NCBI GenBank assembly: GCA_947175205.1
Contig: CAMWLS010000023.1
Location: 1 to 37,461, forward strand
Reading direction: 5' to 3'
From: an uncultured Porphyromonadaceae bacterium
GTDB taxonomy: Bacteria > Bacteroidota > Bacteroidia > Bacteroidales > Muribaculaceae
Length of the DNA: 37,461 nt
Every line of letters begins with the position of its first letter. Within the stretch, counting starts at the first letter, position 1. Of the stretch, positions 8,745 through 16,843 are shown piece after piece. The notes beneath the pieces were generated by a model that saw only the letters and a list, made by a program, of their open reading frames with translations, did no database searches and was not told where the DNA came from. The translations under genes and the position numbers were made by a program.

Positions 8745-8745
8745 A

Positions 8746-9615
8746 TTATTTCTTGGTCTTAAGCTGTTCAGCAAACTTATCAGGGAAAGACAGCTTGAGT
8801 CGCGGACGCATCATGGCCCTTACCACAAGCGTCACACCGGCAAGCACAAAGGGAATACTCAGCAGCTGACCCATGTTCAGCATCATCCCCTCCTCAAAAG
8901 CCTCCTGATTATTCTTTATAAACTCTATAAAAAAGCGCGGAAGGAAAATGCCTATCAGGAACACGCCAAAGATGAGACCGGGGCGCTCCTCCGCATTCCG
9001 GCGCCAATACATCCACATCAGCAGCCCGAAAAGCGCCAGATAACAAAGCGCCTCATATATCTGCGTGGGATGACATGCCTGTCCGGCATACTCTCTCCAC
9101 CACTGGGCAGAGCGCACAAAATAGAAACCCCAGGGGAGCGTGGTGGCGTGACCGTATATCTCTGAATTCATCAGATTACCTATACGGATGAGCGCACCCA
9201 CAAGGGCTATGGCGGGCACCAGACGGTCAAAGGTCCACAGAGGACTGCGCCTGGCTGTGAAGAAAGAGAACAGACACACGGCAATGATGACACCTATGGC
9301 TCCGCCGTGACTGGCCAGTCCTCCGTGCCAGATGGCGGGAATCTCAGTAAGATGCTGTGAATAATAACTCCAGTCATAAAAGAACACATGACCCAGGCGT
9401 GCGCCAACAACGGTACCGCCGGCCACATACAAAAGGAGTATGCCCAACCAGCGTTCAGGCGCGCCTTCATGCCTGAACATTCGCGCCACAATATTAAAAC
9501 CCACCCAGAAGCCTATAGCAAACATCAGGCCATACCAGCGCACGTTTATAATGCCGTTATAAACGTCAGGTGACACATCCCAGGTTATATATGATGCAAG
9601 AAGTCCTTCAGTCAT
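8746..9615 (-). CDS. lgt: Prolipoprotein diacylglyceryl transferase
   Basis: Lgt moves diacylglyceryl from phosphatidylglycerol to the lipobox cysteine of prolipoproteins at the inner membrane, the first step of lipoprotein maturation. The 289-residue protein has about seven membrane segments and the family signature ALIRIGNLMNSEIYG, whose arginine is essential in E. coli Lgt. It also has the HGGLASHGGAIG loop and HPTQIYEA. Length is normal. It begins two bases after the AGCS gene and is followed after one base by the next start. Its products would include the lipoproteins encoded at 6358-6936 and 24480-25307. Confidence 0.96.
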   Translation of the reverse strand: MTEGLLASYITWDVSPDVYNGIINVRWYGLMFAIGFWVGFNIVARMFRHEGAPERWLGILLLYVAGGTVVGARLGHVFFYDWSYYSQHLTEIPAIWHGGLASHGGAIGVIIAVCLFSFFTARRSPLWTFDRLVPAIALVGALIRIGNLMNSEIYGHATTLPWGFYFVRSAQWWREYAGQACHPTQIYEALCYLALFGLLMWMYWRRNAEERPGLIFGVFLIGIFLPRFFIEFIKNNQEAFEEGMMLNMGQLLSIPFVLAGVTLVVRAMMRPRLKLSFPDKFAEQLKTKK

Positions 9616-9617
9616 TA

Positions 9618-11015
9618 TTATTCAGTATTATTCTTATCAAGAGTCTTTTTCTCAAAATATACTTTCATGGCCGCGCGCACGCGGCTGCTCAGGGCCAGTA
9701 CGGTTATCATGGTGGGGACTGCCATCAGAGCATAAAACACATCACACAGGGCCACAGCCGTATCCAGCGGGATTATGGCAAACACCACCAGCGTGGCCAC
9801 AAAGAAATATCTGAACCACCCGGCACCGCGTTCTCCAAAAAGATATCCGGCACAACTGCTGCCGTAATATGAATATGAGAACATGGAACTGAGCGCAAAG
9901 CAGATTACCACAAAAACCAGCAGATAATCACCCAGCGGAATGGCATTGCGGAATGCCGTCATTGCCACTTCAAGACCCTTTACTCCCTCCACGTTTATAT
10001 CACCGCACAGCAGTATGGCAACGGCGGTCAGAGTACACACCAGTCCTGAGTCAATGGCCGGCCCTAACATGGCCACAAGGCCCTCCCTTACCGGACTGTC
10101 ATTGCGTGAACTGCCGTGCATTATACCTGCCGTACCTATTCCGGCGTCATTCACTAAAGCTGCGCGTCGCGCGCCTATCACCGCTATTCCGGCAAAGGCT
10201 CCGAAACCGGCCCGCAGATTAAAAGCTTCTGAAAAAATACGCTGGAACACACCCGGAACCTCATGCACATGAGTCAGGATTATATACAGCACCATCAGGA
10301 AATAAACGCCCACCATGAACGGCACCATGTAAGCGGCCACGCGCGCAATGCGTGTAATACCCCCGAATATCACCAGAGACACTATCAGGGCTATGCCTAT
10401 GCCTATTATCAGACGCAGCACACCTGCGTTACTGAGGCCTGTCACAGCCGCCACTGAGCCCAGTGACAGGCTTCCTTCCACCGCTCCGGGACTGGAGAAG
10501 GTGGTCATAAGGGCTTCCGTGAGCTGATTAGCATTCATTATGCACAGCGTGCCGAACATACCCGCCACGGCAAAAAAAACCGCCGCAAAACGCCAGCGGC
10601 GCCCCCCGGCCTGCTCTATAACGTGCATGGTGCCCCCGCGCGGGGTACCGTCAGGAGCTTTTCCGCGATACATTATGGCCAGCGCTCCTTCATGGAATTT
10701 GGTGGCCATTCCCACCACTGCGCTTACCCACATCCAGAAAATGGCACCGGGACCGCCCATTACCAGGGCTATGGCTACACCGGCTATATTTCCCAGACCT
10801 ATGGTGGCCGCTACCACAGACGCAAGCGCCTGGACAGATGAAATCTGCCCCTGCCCGCTCTGCGGACGCTCCCGCAGTATCTTCACAGTGTCGGGCAGCC
10901 GGCGCAGCGGCACGGCGCCGGAGCTTATAAACAAGTACAGGCCACCCCCTATCAGCAGAAAGAACAGGGGGTAGCCACAAAGAAATTCAGCTAAATTACT
11001 TATCAGAACAGCCAC
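9618..11015 (-). CDS. Sodium:alanine/glycine symporter, AGCS family
   Basis: A 465-residue inner-membrane transporter with about 10-11 hydrophobic helices. Family features are VVAATIGLGNIAGVAIAL near the N-terminus, the AGCS signature region GGPGAIFWMWVSAVVGMATKF, and GTAGIMHGSSRNDSPVREG in the loop leading to the second half. Such proteins import alanine, glycine or related amino acids with Na+. The start is a GTG (11015) that overlaps the upstream beta-barrel gene by 13 bases, which argues for translational coupling; an ATG-only search would miss it. The 3' end is two bases from lgt. Confidence 0.94.
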   Translation of the reverse strand: MAVLISNLAEFLCGYPLFFLLIGGGLYLFISSGAVPLRRLPDTVKILRERPQSGQGQISSVQALASVVAATIGLGNIAGVAIALVMGGPGAIFWMWVSAVVGMATKFHEGALAIMYRGKAPDGTPRGGTMHVIEQAGGRRWRFAAVFFAVAGMFGTLCIMNANQLTEALMTTFSSPGAVEGSLSLGSVAAVTGLSNAGVLRLIIGIGIALIVSLVIFGGITRIARVAAYMVPFMVGVYFLMVLYIILTHVHEVPGVFQRIFSEAFNLRAGFGAFAGIAVIGARRAALVNDAGIGTAGIMHGSSRNDSPVREGLVAMLGPAIDSGLVCTLTAVAILLCGDINVEGVKGLEVAMTAFRNAIPLGDYLLVFVVICFALSSMFSYSYYGSSCAGYLFGERGAGWFRYFFVATLVVFAIIPLDTAVALCDVFYALMAVPTMITVLALSSRVRAAMKVYFEKKTLDKNNTE

Positions 11016-11620
11016 GCAGCTGTGATGGTCCAGTAGTTATTCTTACCATCAATTTTCTGACCTTCATAAGATGTGAGGGTCTCTATGGCGCCTGTAAGGC
11101 CAAGACCGTAAGAAGCACCTATCTGAAGATGATTTATCAGCTGTACACCCAGACCGAAATTCCAGCTTATATCCACGCTCTTGTTCTTATAAGCATTGCT
11201 TATGGCTTTCTTCGAGCACAGGAACGCAAAGTCAGGACCGGTGAAGATATAAGGGCATATGATGCGGCTGATAACGGGAATACCTATCTTCCACTTAAGG
11301 TTAAGAGGTATCTCTATATAATCACGCTTGCGGTAACTGTCCATATTCAGGGCGGCATCAGTTACTGCTGAGTTAACTCTGTGAACATACATGGCTGACA
11401 GGTCAAAACCTATACCCACCACGGGTACTGTTCCCTCAAGCATAAGACCACCGGTGAATCCGGCTCTGTTCTCTGTTTTCAGCACATCCTTGCTGAACTT
11501 CATCTTGTTAACCTCAGTACCCACTTTTACACCAAAGCGAATCTGAGCCGAAGCCTTGGCAGGAACCACCAGAGCAACGGCCGCTACAGCTGCCAGAAGC
11601 ACGCTCTTTAATAATTTCAT
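11003..11620 (-). CDS. Outer-membrane beta-barrel protein, PorT-like
   Basis: A 205-residue secreted barrel. The true start is ATG 11620, followed by a signal peptide (MKLLKSVLLAAVAAVALVVP, then cleavage near ASAQ); the open frame runs further upstream only because it crosses the intergenic region and the opposite-strand DUF59 gene. The mature protein begins IRFGVKVGTEVNKMKFS and ends TITAAWLF, with alternating polar and hydrophobic strands typical of Bacteroidota PorT/OMP_b-brl_2 barrels. The function is unknown. A TATATTTG box 47 bases upstream can drive it. It overlaps the AGCS gene by 13 bases. Confidence 0.84.
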   Translation of the reverse strand: MKLLKSVLLAAVAAVALVVPAKASAQIRFGVKVGTEVNKMKFSKDVLKTENRAGFTGGLMLEGTVPVVGIGFDLSAMYVHRVNSAVTDAALNMDSYRKRDYIEIPLNLKWKIGIPVISRIICPYIFTGPDFAFLCSKKAISNAYKNKSVDISWNFGLGVQLINHLQIGASYGLGLTGAIETLTSYEGQKIDGKNNYWTITAAWLF

Positions 11621-11666
11621 ACTGGATAAGTGTTTAAGTAATGTAATTATGATATCAATGAGACTA

Positions 11667-11674
11667 CAAATATA
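11667..11674 (-). promoter_or_regulatory. -7 box for the beta-barrel / AGCS / lgt transcript
   Basis: On the minus strand, TATATTTG fits TAnnTTTG and would start transcription about 40 bases before ATG 11620. I could not find a convincing -33 TTG at the right distance, so confidence is limited. It lies back-to-back with the plus-strand promoter at 11692-11724. Confidence 0.5.
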
Positions 11675-11691
11675 GCAATTAAATGAATCAC

Positions 11692-11724
11692 TTGAATGAA
11701 TTAGAAAAAAAATAATTACTTTTG
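11692..11724 (+). promoter_or_regulatory. Promoter for the DUF59 / lpxH transcript, close to leaderless
   Basis: TTG at 11692-11694, a 22-base spacer, and TACTTTTG (-7) at 11717-11724. The ATG of the DUF59 gene is at 11729, only four bases after the -7 box, so transcription would begin at or within a few bases of the start codon. Confidence 0.65.
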
Positions 11725-11728
11725 TAAC

Positions 11729-12049
11729 ATGACACCTGAAGAGAAACTGAAAATAGAAGAGCGCGTGGTGGAGCTTCTGCGCACCGTCTTTGACCCCGAA
11801 ATTCCCGTGGACATTTACAGCCTGGGCCTTATATATAAGATAGATGTGACAGATGAGGGAGTCCTGAACGTGGACATGACCCTCACGGCTCCCAACTGTC
11901 CAGCCGCAGACTTCCTGGTGGAGGACGCACGCCTGAAATTGGAAACCATAGAAGGCATAAGCTCTGTGAATATAAATATTGTGTTTGAACCGGAGTGGAA
12001 CCAGGACATGATGACTGAGGAAGCCAAGCTGGAACTGGGACTGCTCTGA
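11729..12049 (+). CDS. DUF59 / MIP18-family protein, SufT-like Fe-S maturation factor
   Basis: A 106-residue cytoplasmic protein with the family core FDPEIPVDIYSLGLIY and the cysteine motif TLTAPNCPAADFL, then VNINIVFEPEW. Family members (SufT, PaaD N-terminus, eukaryotic MIP18) help load Fe-S clusters into client proteins, and the conserved cysteine is functionally important. No suf genes are in this window, so the link to Fe-S assembly rests on family knowledge. The lpxH-like gene starts four bases after its stop, so the two are probably one operon. The -7 box lies immediately before the start codon. Confidence 0.92.
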   Translation: MTPEEKLKIEERVVELLRTVFDPEIPVDIYSLGLIYKIDVTDEGVLNVDMTLTAPNCPAADFLVEDARLKLETIEGISSVNINIVFEPEWNQDMMTEEAKLELGLL

Positions 12050-12053
12050 ACTC

Positions 12054-12788
12054 ATGGGAAACAAAGCCTATTTCATAAGTGACCTTCACCTTATCAGCGG
12101 AGACAGAGAATCAGAAGCACGTGTGGTAAGCTTTCTGAATTCCATAACTCACCGCGCCTCACACCTTTTCATGGTGGGAGACATACTGGATTACTGGTAT
12201 GAATACAAGACTGTGGTCCCAAGAGGCTTCACGCGCTTCTTTGGCGCCCTTGCACGTATGGCGGACTGCGGCACCCGGATATTCTGGATTAAGGGAAATC
12301 ATGACATATGGCTCTTTGATTACCTGAGCAATGAAATAGGTCTCACTGTGGTGGACTGTGACATGACGGTCACCTTAGGAGAGAAAAAGTTTTTCATAAC
12401 CCACGGTGACGGGTTTGGCAAAAGGCCTGCCTCCTTCCGCTTCATACGCTCCGTTTTCCGTAACCGCATCTGCCAGCGCCTGTACTCTGCCATTCACCCC
12501 AGATGGACAGTTGGCTTTGCTCTTGCCTGGAGCCGCCACAGTCGTGCCTCTCACCCTGATGAAGGACAGCTGACCCCGCAGCACATGCAGGACATCATGG
12601 AATGGACATCTGAGCTTGCTGATAAACGGTCTGAACTTAATTATATAGTGATAGGCCACCACCACGTGGCTGAGGACATAAGTCTGAATCAGCACTGCCG
12701 CCTGATTATTCTGGGCGACTGGCTCACCCGCTTCACCTATGCCGTCTATGACGGAGACAGCATGAAACTGCAACATTTTGAAAGCTAA
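12054..12788 (+). CDS. lpxH: UDP-2,3-diacylglucosamine diphosphatase, LpxH-like metallophosphoesterase
   Basis: A 244-residue calcineurin-like phosphoesterase with all five metal motifs: D10-x-H12 in SDLHL, GDILD with Asp43, GNHD at 81-84, HGDG with His117, and GHHH near residue 200. These, with the YWYEY segment after GDILD, mark the UDP-2,3-diacylglucosamine hydrolase group, which makes 2,3-diacylglucosamine-1-phosphate (lipid X) for lipid A at the inner-membrane face. The basic patch around residues 120-165 suits membrane association. It shares a transcript with the DUF59 gene and is followed by an AT-rich intergenic region. Confidence 0.88.
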   Translation: MGNKAYFISDLHLISGDRESEARVVSFLNSITHRASHLFMVGDILDYWYEYKTVVPRGFTRFFGALARMADCGTRIFWIKGNHDIWLFDYLSNEIGLTVVDCDMTVTLGEKKFFITHGDGFGKRPASFRFIRSVFRNRICQRLYSAIHPRWTVGFALAWSRHSRASHPDEGQLTPQHMQDIMEWTSELADKRSELNYIVIGHHHVAEDISLNQHCRLIILGDWLTRFTYAVYDGDSMKLQHFES

Positions 12789-12931
12789 AATAGCTGATTT
12801 AACAATATTTCACATATTTTTAATTTCTTCTTTGACGTTATAAAATTACATAAACACTTATCACACAAACCATTAATAAATATCATACATTTAGGGTGTT
12901 TAGAAAACATGTCGCATAACATACAAAAAGA

Positions 12932-12964
12932 TTTGTCACGCCCGCAAAAAAAGGCTTACCTTTG
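12932..12964 (+). promoter_or_regulatory. Strong Bacteroidota-type promoter with no gene behind it
   Basis: TTTG (-33) at 12932-12935, a 21-base spacer, and TACCTTTG (-7) at 12957-12964, followed by C. This is among the best consensus matches in the window, similar in quality to the two tRNA promoters. A terminator about 60 bases downstream would end the transcript before the next gene's own -7 box at 13095. Confidence 0.72.
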
Positions 12965-12969
12965 CAGTG

Positions 12970-13058
12970 CAAACCAAAACAATCTTTTTTACCTTAGAAA
13001 TTGTACCTATTGGAAACTTATAAAAAGGAACTCTGTGATAGAGCTCCTTTTTATTTTT
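12970..13058 (+). ncRNA. Candidate small RNA, about 90 nt, unknown class
   Basis: The segment lies between a strong promoter (12932-12964) and an intrinsic terminator. A 5' stem can form from CCAA (12974-12977) with TTGG (13010-13013) and ACAAT (12979-12983) with ATTGT (13000-13004), enclosing a U-rich loop. The 3' half is the terminator hairpin 13022-13052. No convincing reading frame is present. I do not recognise it as tRNA, 6S, tmRNA or SRP RNA. The 5' end is an estimate from the -7 box. Expression is inferred, not shown. Confidence 0.55.
13022..13058 (+). terminator. Intrinsic terminator of the candidate small RNA
   Basis: A five-A run plus GGA (13022-13029) pairs with TCC plus five T (13045-13052). 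Then, after one A-C mismatch, CTC (13031-13033) pairs with GAG (13041-13043) around a seven-base loop, and a T-rich tail follows to 13058. The A run on one side and T run on the other would allow termination in both directions. Confidence 0.75.
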
Positions 13059-13094
13059 TATATACTCCCGTTCCCCGCATTGAGCATTTTTTGC

Positions 13095-13102
13095 TATCTT
13101 TG
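13095..13102 (+). promoter_or_regulatory. -7 box just upstream of the ThiE-like gene
   Basis: TATCTTTG ends five bases before ATG 13108, so a transcript from it would be leaderless or nearly so. I see no clear -33 TTG at the expected distance. It would drive the five-gene run that ends at 18141. Confidence 0.55.
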
Positions 13103-13107
13103 GGGCT

Positions 13108-13683
13108 ATGTTACAAGTAATACTTACCACAAGCAACCGCTTCTCCATTCCTGAGCAGGCTCAGATGGCTGTGGAAGGCGGCGCGCGCTGGCTGGAACTC
13201 AGCCTCCCTGACGCTGAGGACAGCTTCATCAGAGACTGTCTTGCTGAGATAATTCCTCTTTGTGAGGAGACAGGCTCCTTCCTCACCATACGCAATCACC
13301 CGCAGATGGCACGGCAGATGAACATCCATGGCGTGCATCTGGACGGGACAGAGTCACCCGGTGCTGTGAGAGAAGAGTTAGGAGCTGAAGCCATTATAGG
13401 CGTTACCTCATCAGCCCCCACAGCAGCCTCATCCATTGCAGCCATGGATGCTGACTACATTGCACTCCCCTCAGGCACAGAGCCCGCACAGGTCGCTGAA
13501 TACGTCACTGCAGTCCGCGGCATGGGAGTGGAGTTACCCATTGTTTATACAGCCATAGGCACAGAGCTGCCTGAAAACATCATGAGCACCGGCGTAAGCG
13601 GGGTAGCCACTGACTGTATCTTTGCCGCTCACGACCCCGTAAAGGCCTGCAGCGACCTTCTGAATAGCCTCAGCGCCCGCTGA
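13108..13683 (+). CDS. ThiE/TenI-like TIM-barrel protein, divergent
   Basis: A 191-residue protein with the thiamine-phosphate-synthase fold: strand-loop repeats, GVHLDG at 75-80, IGVTSSAP at 97-104, DYIALPSGT near 117 and a phosphate-loop-like STGVSGVATDCIF at the end. Several ThiE signatures are altered: the usual Q-x-R-x-K strand reads WLELSLP, the N-D segment reads IRNHP, and the S-x-H of the loop is TSS. It may not make thiamine phosphate; TenI-like enzymes are the nearest alternative. There are no other thi genes nearby, and it heads a run with membrane and Kdo genes. The -7 box lies five bases before the ATG. Confidence 0.72.
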   Translation: MLQVILTTSNRFSIPEQAQMAVEGGARWLELSLPDAEDSFIRDCLAEIIPLCEETGSFLTIRNHPQMARQMNIHGVHLDGTESPGAVREELGAEAIIGVTSSAPTAASSIAAMDADYIALPSGTEPAQVAEYVTAVRGMGVELPIVYTAIGTELPENIMSTGVSGVATDCIFAAHDPVKACSDLLNSLSAR

Positions 13684-13689
13684 AAAAGT

Positions 13690-14757
13690 ATGAAGCTCTC
13701 GCCCTCAGCCATACGCCAACGTGTCATAATAGCCACCCTGATTGGGGTGGCTGTGCTCATATGGCTCTTTCATAAGGATTTCAGTTCAGCCTCTTTCAGC
13801 TCCATAAAATGGAACGGACATGTGCTTGCCGGACTGGTAGCCGCCGTCCTTGCCGTCATAGGGCGTGATCTGGGGCTGGCATGGCGCTTCCGCATAATTA
13901 CTGACAAGGCCATCAGTTGGAAGCAGGCTTTCCGCGTGGACCTTATGTGCGCCTTCACCTCCGCCATAACGCCATCAGCCATGGGAGGCAGCGCGCTGGC
14001 GGTTTTCTACCTTAACCGCGAGGGCATCTCCGTGGGACGCGCCACCACCCTTACCCTAACCACTCTGCTCTTAGATGAACTGTTTTTTGTGGTCTTCTGC
14101 CCCATAATTTTCATGGCCCTGCCCGCAAAGGCACTCTTTGGCAGCGTAAGTATCGGAAACAGCGCCATAGAGACTTTTCTGGGAAGCATAGAACTCATAT
14201 TCTGGACCGTATATGCCGGCATAGTCATTTACACCCTGCTCCTTTTCTGCGGCATACTGCTCAAGCCACACACCGTGGCTGCGGCCATAAAACGACTTTT
14301 CTCTTTCCGCTGGCTCAGCCGCTGGCAGAAAGGTGCCTTTGAGACTGCTGATAACATGGTGGCCACCTCTGCAGAGGTCCGCCGCAAGAATTTGCGCTGG
14401 TGGGCGCAGGTCTTTTCCGCCACCACCCTCTCCTGGTTCTCTCGCTATCTGGTGGTGAACGCCATCTTCTGGGCCTTTGTACCGGCAGCCTCCGGCGCTG
14501 TGGTTTTTGGACGCCAGTTTGTGGTCTGGGTGGTACTCATGGTAAGTCCCACCCCTGGCGGAAGCGGCGTCAGTGAGTGGCTGTTCACCAACTATTATGG
14601 AGACCTCATAGACAGCCTCTCGCTGGCACTTATGCTGGCACTGCTGTGGCGCATCTTGAGTTACTACATATATCTTGGTGCGGGAACAGTACTGGTGCCG
14701 TCTTATTTCAGAGCCTCATCCAAAAAAACAGAAAAACAAGCGCTAACATCCAAATAA
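13690..14757 (+). CDS. Lysylphosphatidylglycerol-synthase-type membrane protein (YbhN/AglD/UPF0104 family)
   Basis: A 355-residue protein with about eight membrane helices, beginning with helix VIIATLIGVAVLIWLF. It has the family hallmark TPSAMGGSALAVFYLNREG near residue 95 and the late VSPTPGGSGVSEW glycine-rich motif near residue 285. Relatives include the flippase-like domain of MprF and putative glycolipid or polyprenol handlers. There is no MprF catalytic domain, so aminoacyl-lipid synthesis is unlikely. It starts six bases after the ThiE-like gene and ends four bases before the NfeD-like gene. Export of a lipid-linked intermediate is a reasonable guess from family and context. Confidence 0.86.
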   Translation: MKLSPSAIRQRVIIATLIGVAVLIWLFHKDFSSASFSSIKWNGHVLAGLVAAVLAVIGRDLGLAWRFRIITDKAISWKQAFRVDLMCAFTSAITPSAMGGSALAVFYLNREGISVGRATTLTLTTLLLDELFFVVFCPIIFMALPAKALFGSVSIGNSAIETFLGSIELIFWTVYAGIVIYTLLLFCGILLKPHTVAAAIKRLFSFRWLSRWQKGAFETADNMVATSAEVRRKNLRWWAQVFSATTLSWFSRYLVVNAIFWAFVPAASGAVVFGRQFVVWVVLMVSPTPGGSGVSEWLFTNYYGDLIDSLSLALMLALLWRILSYYIYLGAGTVLVPSYFRASSKKTEKQALTSK

Positions 14758-14761
14758 GAAA

Positions 14762-16069
14762 ATGAAAAGAATCCTCACAGCCCTGCTCCTGTTGCTGACA
14801 GGCTGCCTGATGCAGCTGACGGCCCGCAGCGTGGTATTCATCTTTCCGCTTGAGCAAGAGATAAACGCAGCCGCCTGGCAGCATACACGCCGCGCATGCC
14901 AGGAAGCAAGAAACGCCGGCGCTGACATGATGCTGGTGTGCCTGAACACTTATGGGGGCGCCCTGGATGCCGCTGACTCCATCCGCACCGCCCTGCTGAA
15001 TATGCCCATGCCCGTGGTGGCCTACATTGACCATAACGCCGCCAGCGCAGGGGCTCTGATTGCACTCAGCTGTGACACCATATACATGAGCCCCGGTGCC
15101 AGCATAGGAGCGGCAACAGTGGTGGACGGAAACGGCACGCCACTCCCTGACAAATACCAGTCATACATGCGCTCCATAATGCGCTCCACAGCTGAAAGCA
15201 CCGGCCGCAGCCCTGAGATGGCATCCCGCATGGTGGGACCGGACAGCGTTCTCACATTCACCGCAGAAGAGGCTGTGAGCGCCGGACTGGCCCGCGCAAC
15301 AGCCACCTCAGTCCACCAGGTTCTAAAGGACACCGGTTATTCTCACGCTGATGTAAAATATTATGAGCCGGCCATAAGCGACTCCATCCTGGGCTTCCTC
15401 TCTAACGCCGTGGTGCAGGGCATCCTCATCATGCTCATCATCGGCGGTATATACATGGAGATGCACACCCCCGGTTTGGGATTTGCCGCCGCCGTATCTC
15501 TTGTTTGCGCTGTACTTTATTTCCTCCCCATGCTCATTCCCGGCGTCCTGCCGGCATGGGTGCTGATAGTATTCATTGCCGGAGTCATACTCATGGCACT
15601 GGAGATATTTGTGGTGCCGGGATTTGGCGTAACAGGCATATCCGGAATCATCTGCATCCTGGCCTCACTGACAGGAGCCCTGCTGAGCGCTGACTCCATC
15701 ACAGGCCTTGACACCACCGGACTCAGCAGATCCATCCTCACCGTGGGCGCAGGCCTGGTGCTGGCTATTCTTCTCATCTGGTGGCTCACCTCCTCACACG
15801 GCCCGGCATGGGCACGCAGAAACAGCAGCCTTGAAACCACACTCTCCACTGAGGACGGCTTCATTGCAGTGGATACCACACCCACAAAACTGGTGGGACG
15901 CACCGCCATAGCCGCCACTGACCTCCGCCCCTCAGGTAAGATAACCATTGACTCCCAGGTGTACGACGCAGTCTCACAGAGCGGCTTCATCAGTGAGGGA
16001 ACGGAAGTAACTGTCACATCATATAACAGCGCCCAGCTTTACGTAAAAAGCCTCCAAAACCCAAAATAA
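14762..16069 (+). CDS. NfeD-family membrane-bound serine protease (ClpP-class)
   Basis: A 435-residue long-form NfeD protein. A signal segment (1-21) leads into a ClpP/SppA-like periplasmic domain with LNTYGGALDAAD, the nucleophile Ser95 in NAASAGALI, and a candidate general-base lysine around Lys131. Residues 215-345 hold four or five membrane helices (EIFVVPGFGVTGI within them), and the C-terminal 75 residues form the OB-fold NfeD domain (LVGRTAIAATDLRPSGK). In characterised homologues the protease cleaves membrane-protein tails, often stomatin, and its gene usually neighbours a stomatin/flotillin gene; none is in this window. Spacing to the neighbours is four and six bases. Confidence 0.92.
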   Translation: MKRILTALLLLLTGCLMQLTARSVVFIFPLEQEINAAAWQHTRRACQEARNAGADMMLVCLNTYGGALDAADSIRTALLNMPMPVVAYIDHNAASAGALIALSCDTIYMSPGASIGAATVVDGNGTPLPDKYQSYMRSIMRSTAESTGRSPEMASRMVGPDSVLTFTAEEAVSAGLARATATSVHQVLKDTGYSHADVKYYEPAISDSILGFLSNAVVQGILIMLIIGGIYMEMHTPGLGFAAAVSLVCAVLYFLPMLIPGVLPAWVLIVFIAGVILMALEIFVVPGFGVTGISGIICILASLTGALLSADSITGLDTTGLSRSILTVGAGLVLAILLIWWLTSSHGPAWARRNSSLETTLSTEDGFIAVDTTPTKLVGRTAIAATDLRPSGKITIDSQVYDAVSQSGFISEGTEVTVTSYNSAQLYVKSLQNPK

Positions 16070-16075
16070 ACATAT

Positions 16076-16843
16076 ATGAGCATGAAATTCATCGGCATCA
16101 TTCCGGCACGCTATGCCTCATCTCGCTTTCCCGGCAAACCCCTGGCCATGCTTGGCGGCCGCCCCGTTATAGAACACACATACCGCCGCGCGGGCTTTGT
16201 GCTGGCTGAGACCGTGGTGGCTACGGATGACCTCCGCATTTTAAACTGCGTGGAAGAGTTTGGCGGACGTGCCGTGATGACCTCTGAAAATCACCGCAGC
16301 GGTACTGACCGCTGTCTGGAAGCTTACCGCAACACGGGTTCTGACGCAGACATTATCATAAACATCCAGGGCGATGAGCCTTTCATTCACCCTTCGCAGA
16401 TTAAAGCTGTAATGGAATGTTTTGATGACCCCACGGTGGACATTGCCACCCTCTGCCGCCCATTCCCTGCTGATGCGCCATATTCAGCACTCGCAGACCC
16501 CAACACCGTCAAACTGGTTACTGACCTGCGAGGCAACGCCATGTATTTCTCACGTTCTCTCATCCCCTATGACCGCGAGCTGCAGAACCACCCTGAGGAA
16601 CTGGCCTCCACCGGCCTGTATCAGGCACACGTGGGGCTGTATGCTTACCGCGCCGCAGTCCTTGAGGAAATAGCCTCCCTGGAGCAGTCGCCACTTGAGA
16701 AAGCTGAATCACTGGAACAGCTCAGATGGCTCCAGAACGGCTACCGCATCCGTGTGGCACGCACCGTTTATCCCACCGTGGGAATTGACACACCCGCTGA
16801 CCTGGAAGCCGCAAACCGTTACCTTACTGAAATAGACTACTGA
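16076..16843 (+). CDS. kdsB: 3-deoxy-manno-octulosonate cytidylyltransferase
   Basis: KdsB activates Kdo as CMP-Kdo in the cytoplasm for LPS inner-core synthesis. The 255-residue protein has IIPARYASSRFPGKPLA at the CTP-binding N-terminus, VVATDD, the INIQGDEPFIHPSQI metal/nucleotide motif, GLYAYRAAVLEE and a C-terminal VGIDTPADLEAANRYL. Its length matches the family. ATG 16082 is an equally good start two codons in. The stop overlaps the start of the M16 gene by one base (TGATG), a sign of translational coupling. Confidence 0.97.
   Translation: MSMKFIGIIPARYASSRFPGKPLAMLGGRPVIEHTYRRAGFVLAETVVATDDLRILNCVEEFGGRAVMTSENHRSGTDRCLEAYRNTGSDADIIINIQGDEPFIHPSQIKAVMECFDDPTVDIATLCRPFPADAPYSALADPNTVKLVTDLRGNAMYFSRSLIPYDRELQNHPEELASTGLYQAHVGLYAYRAAVLEEIASLEQSPLEKAESLEQLRWLQNGYRIRVARTVYPTVGIDTPADLEAANRYLTEIDY

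Noticed and set aside
11621-12064. 148-codon N-terminal extension of the minus-strand beta-barrel gene
   Set aside because: It would place the signal peptide in the middle of the protein and cross the DUF59 gene; the start at 11620 directly precedes the signal peptide.
12970-13058. 6S RNA, tmRNA, SRP RNA or a riboswitch
   Set aside because: Too short and lacking their hallmark structures; it also terminates before the next gene's own -7 box, so a leader role is unlikely.
12909-13154. 81-codon open frame over the candidate small RNA
   Set aside because: It crosses the terminator and the start of the ThiE-like gene; its ATG lies upstream of the predicted transcription start.
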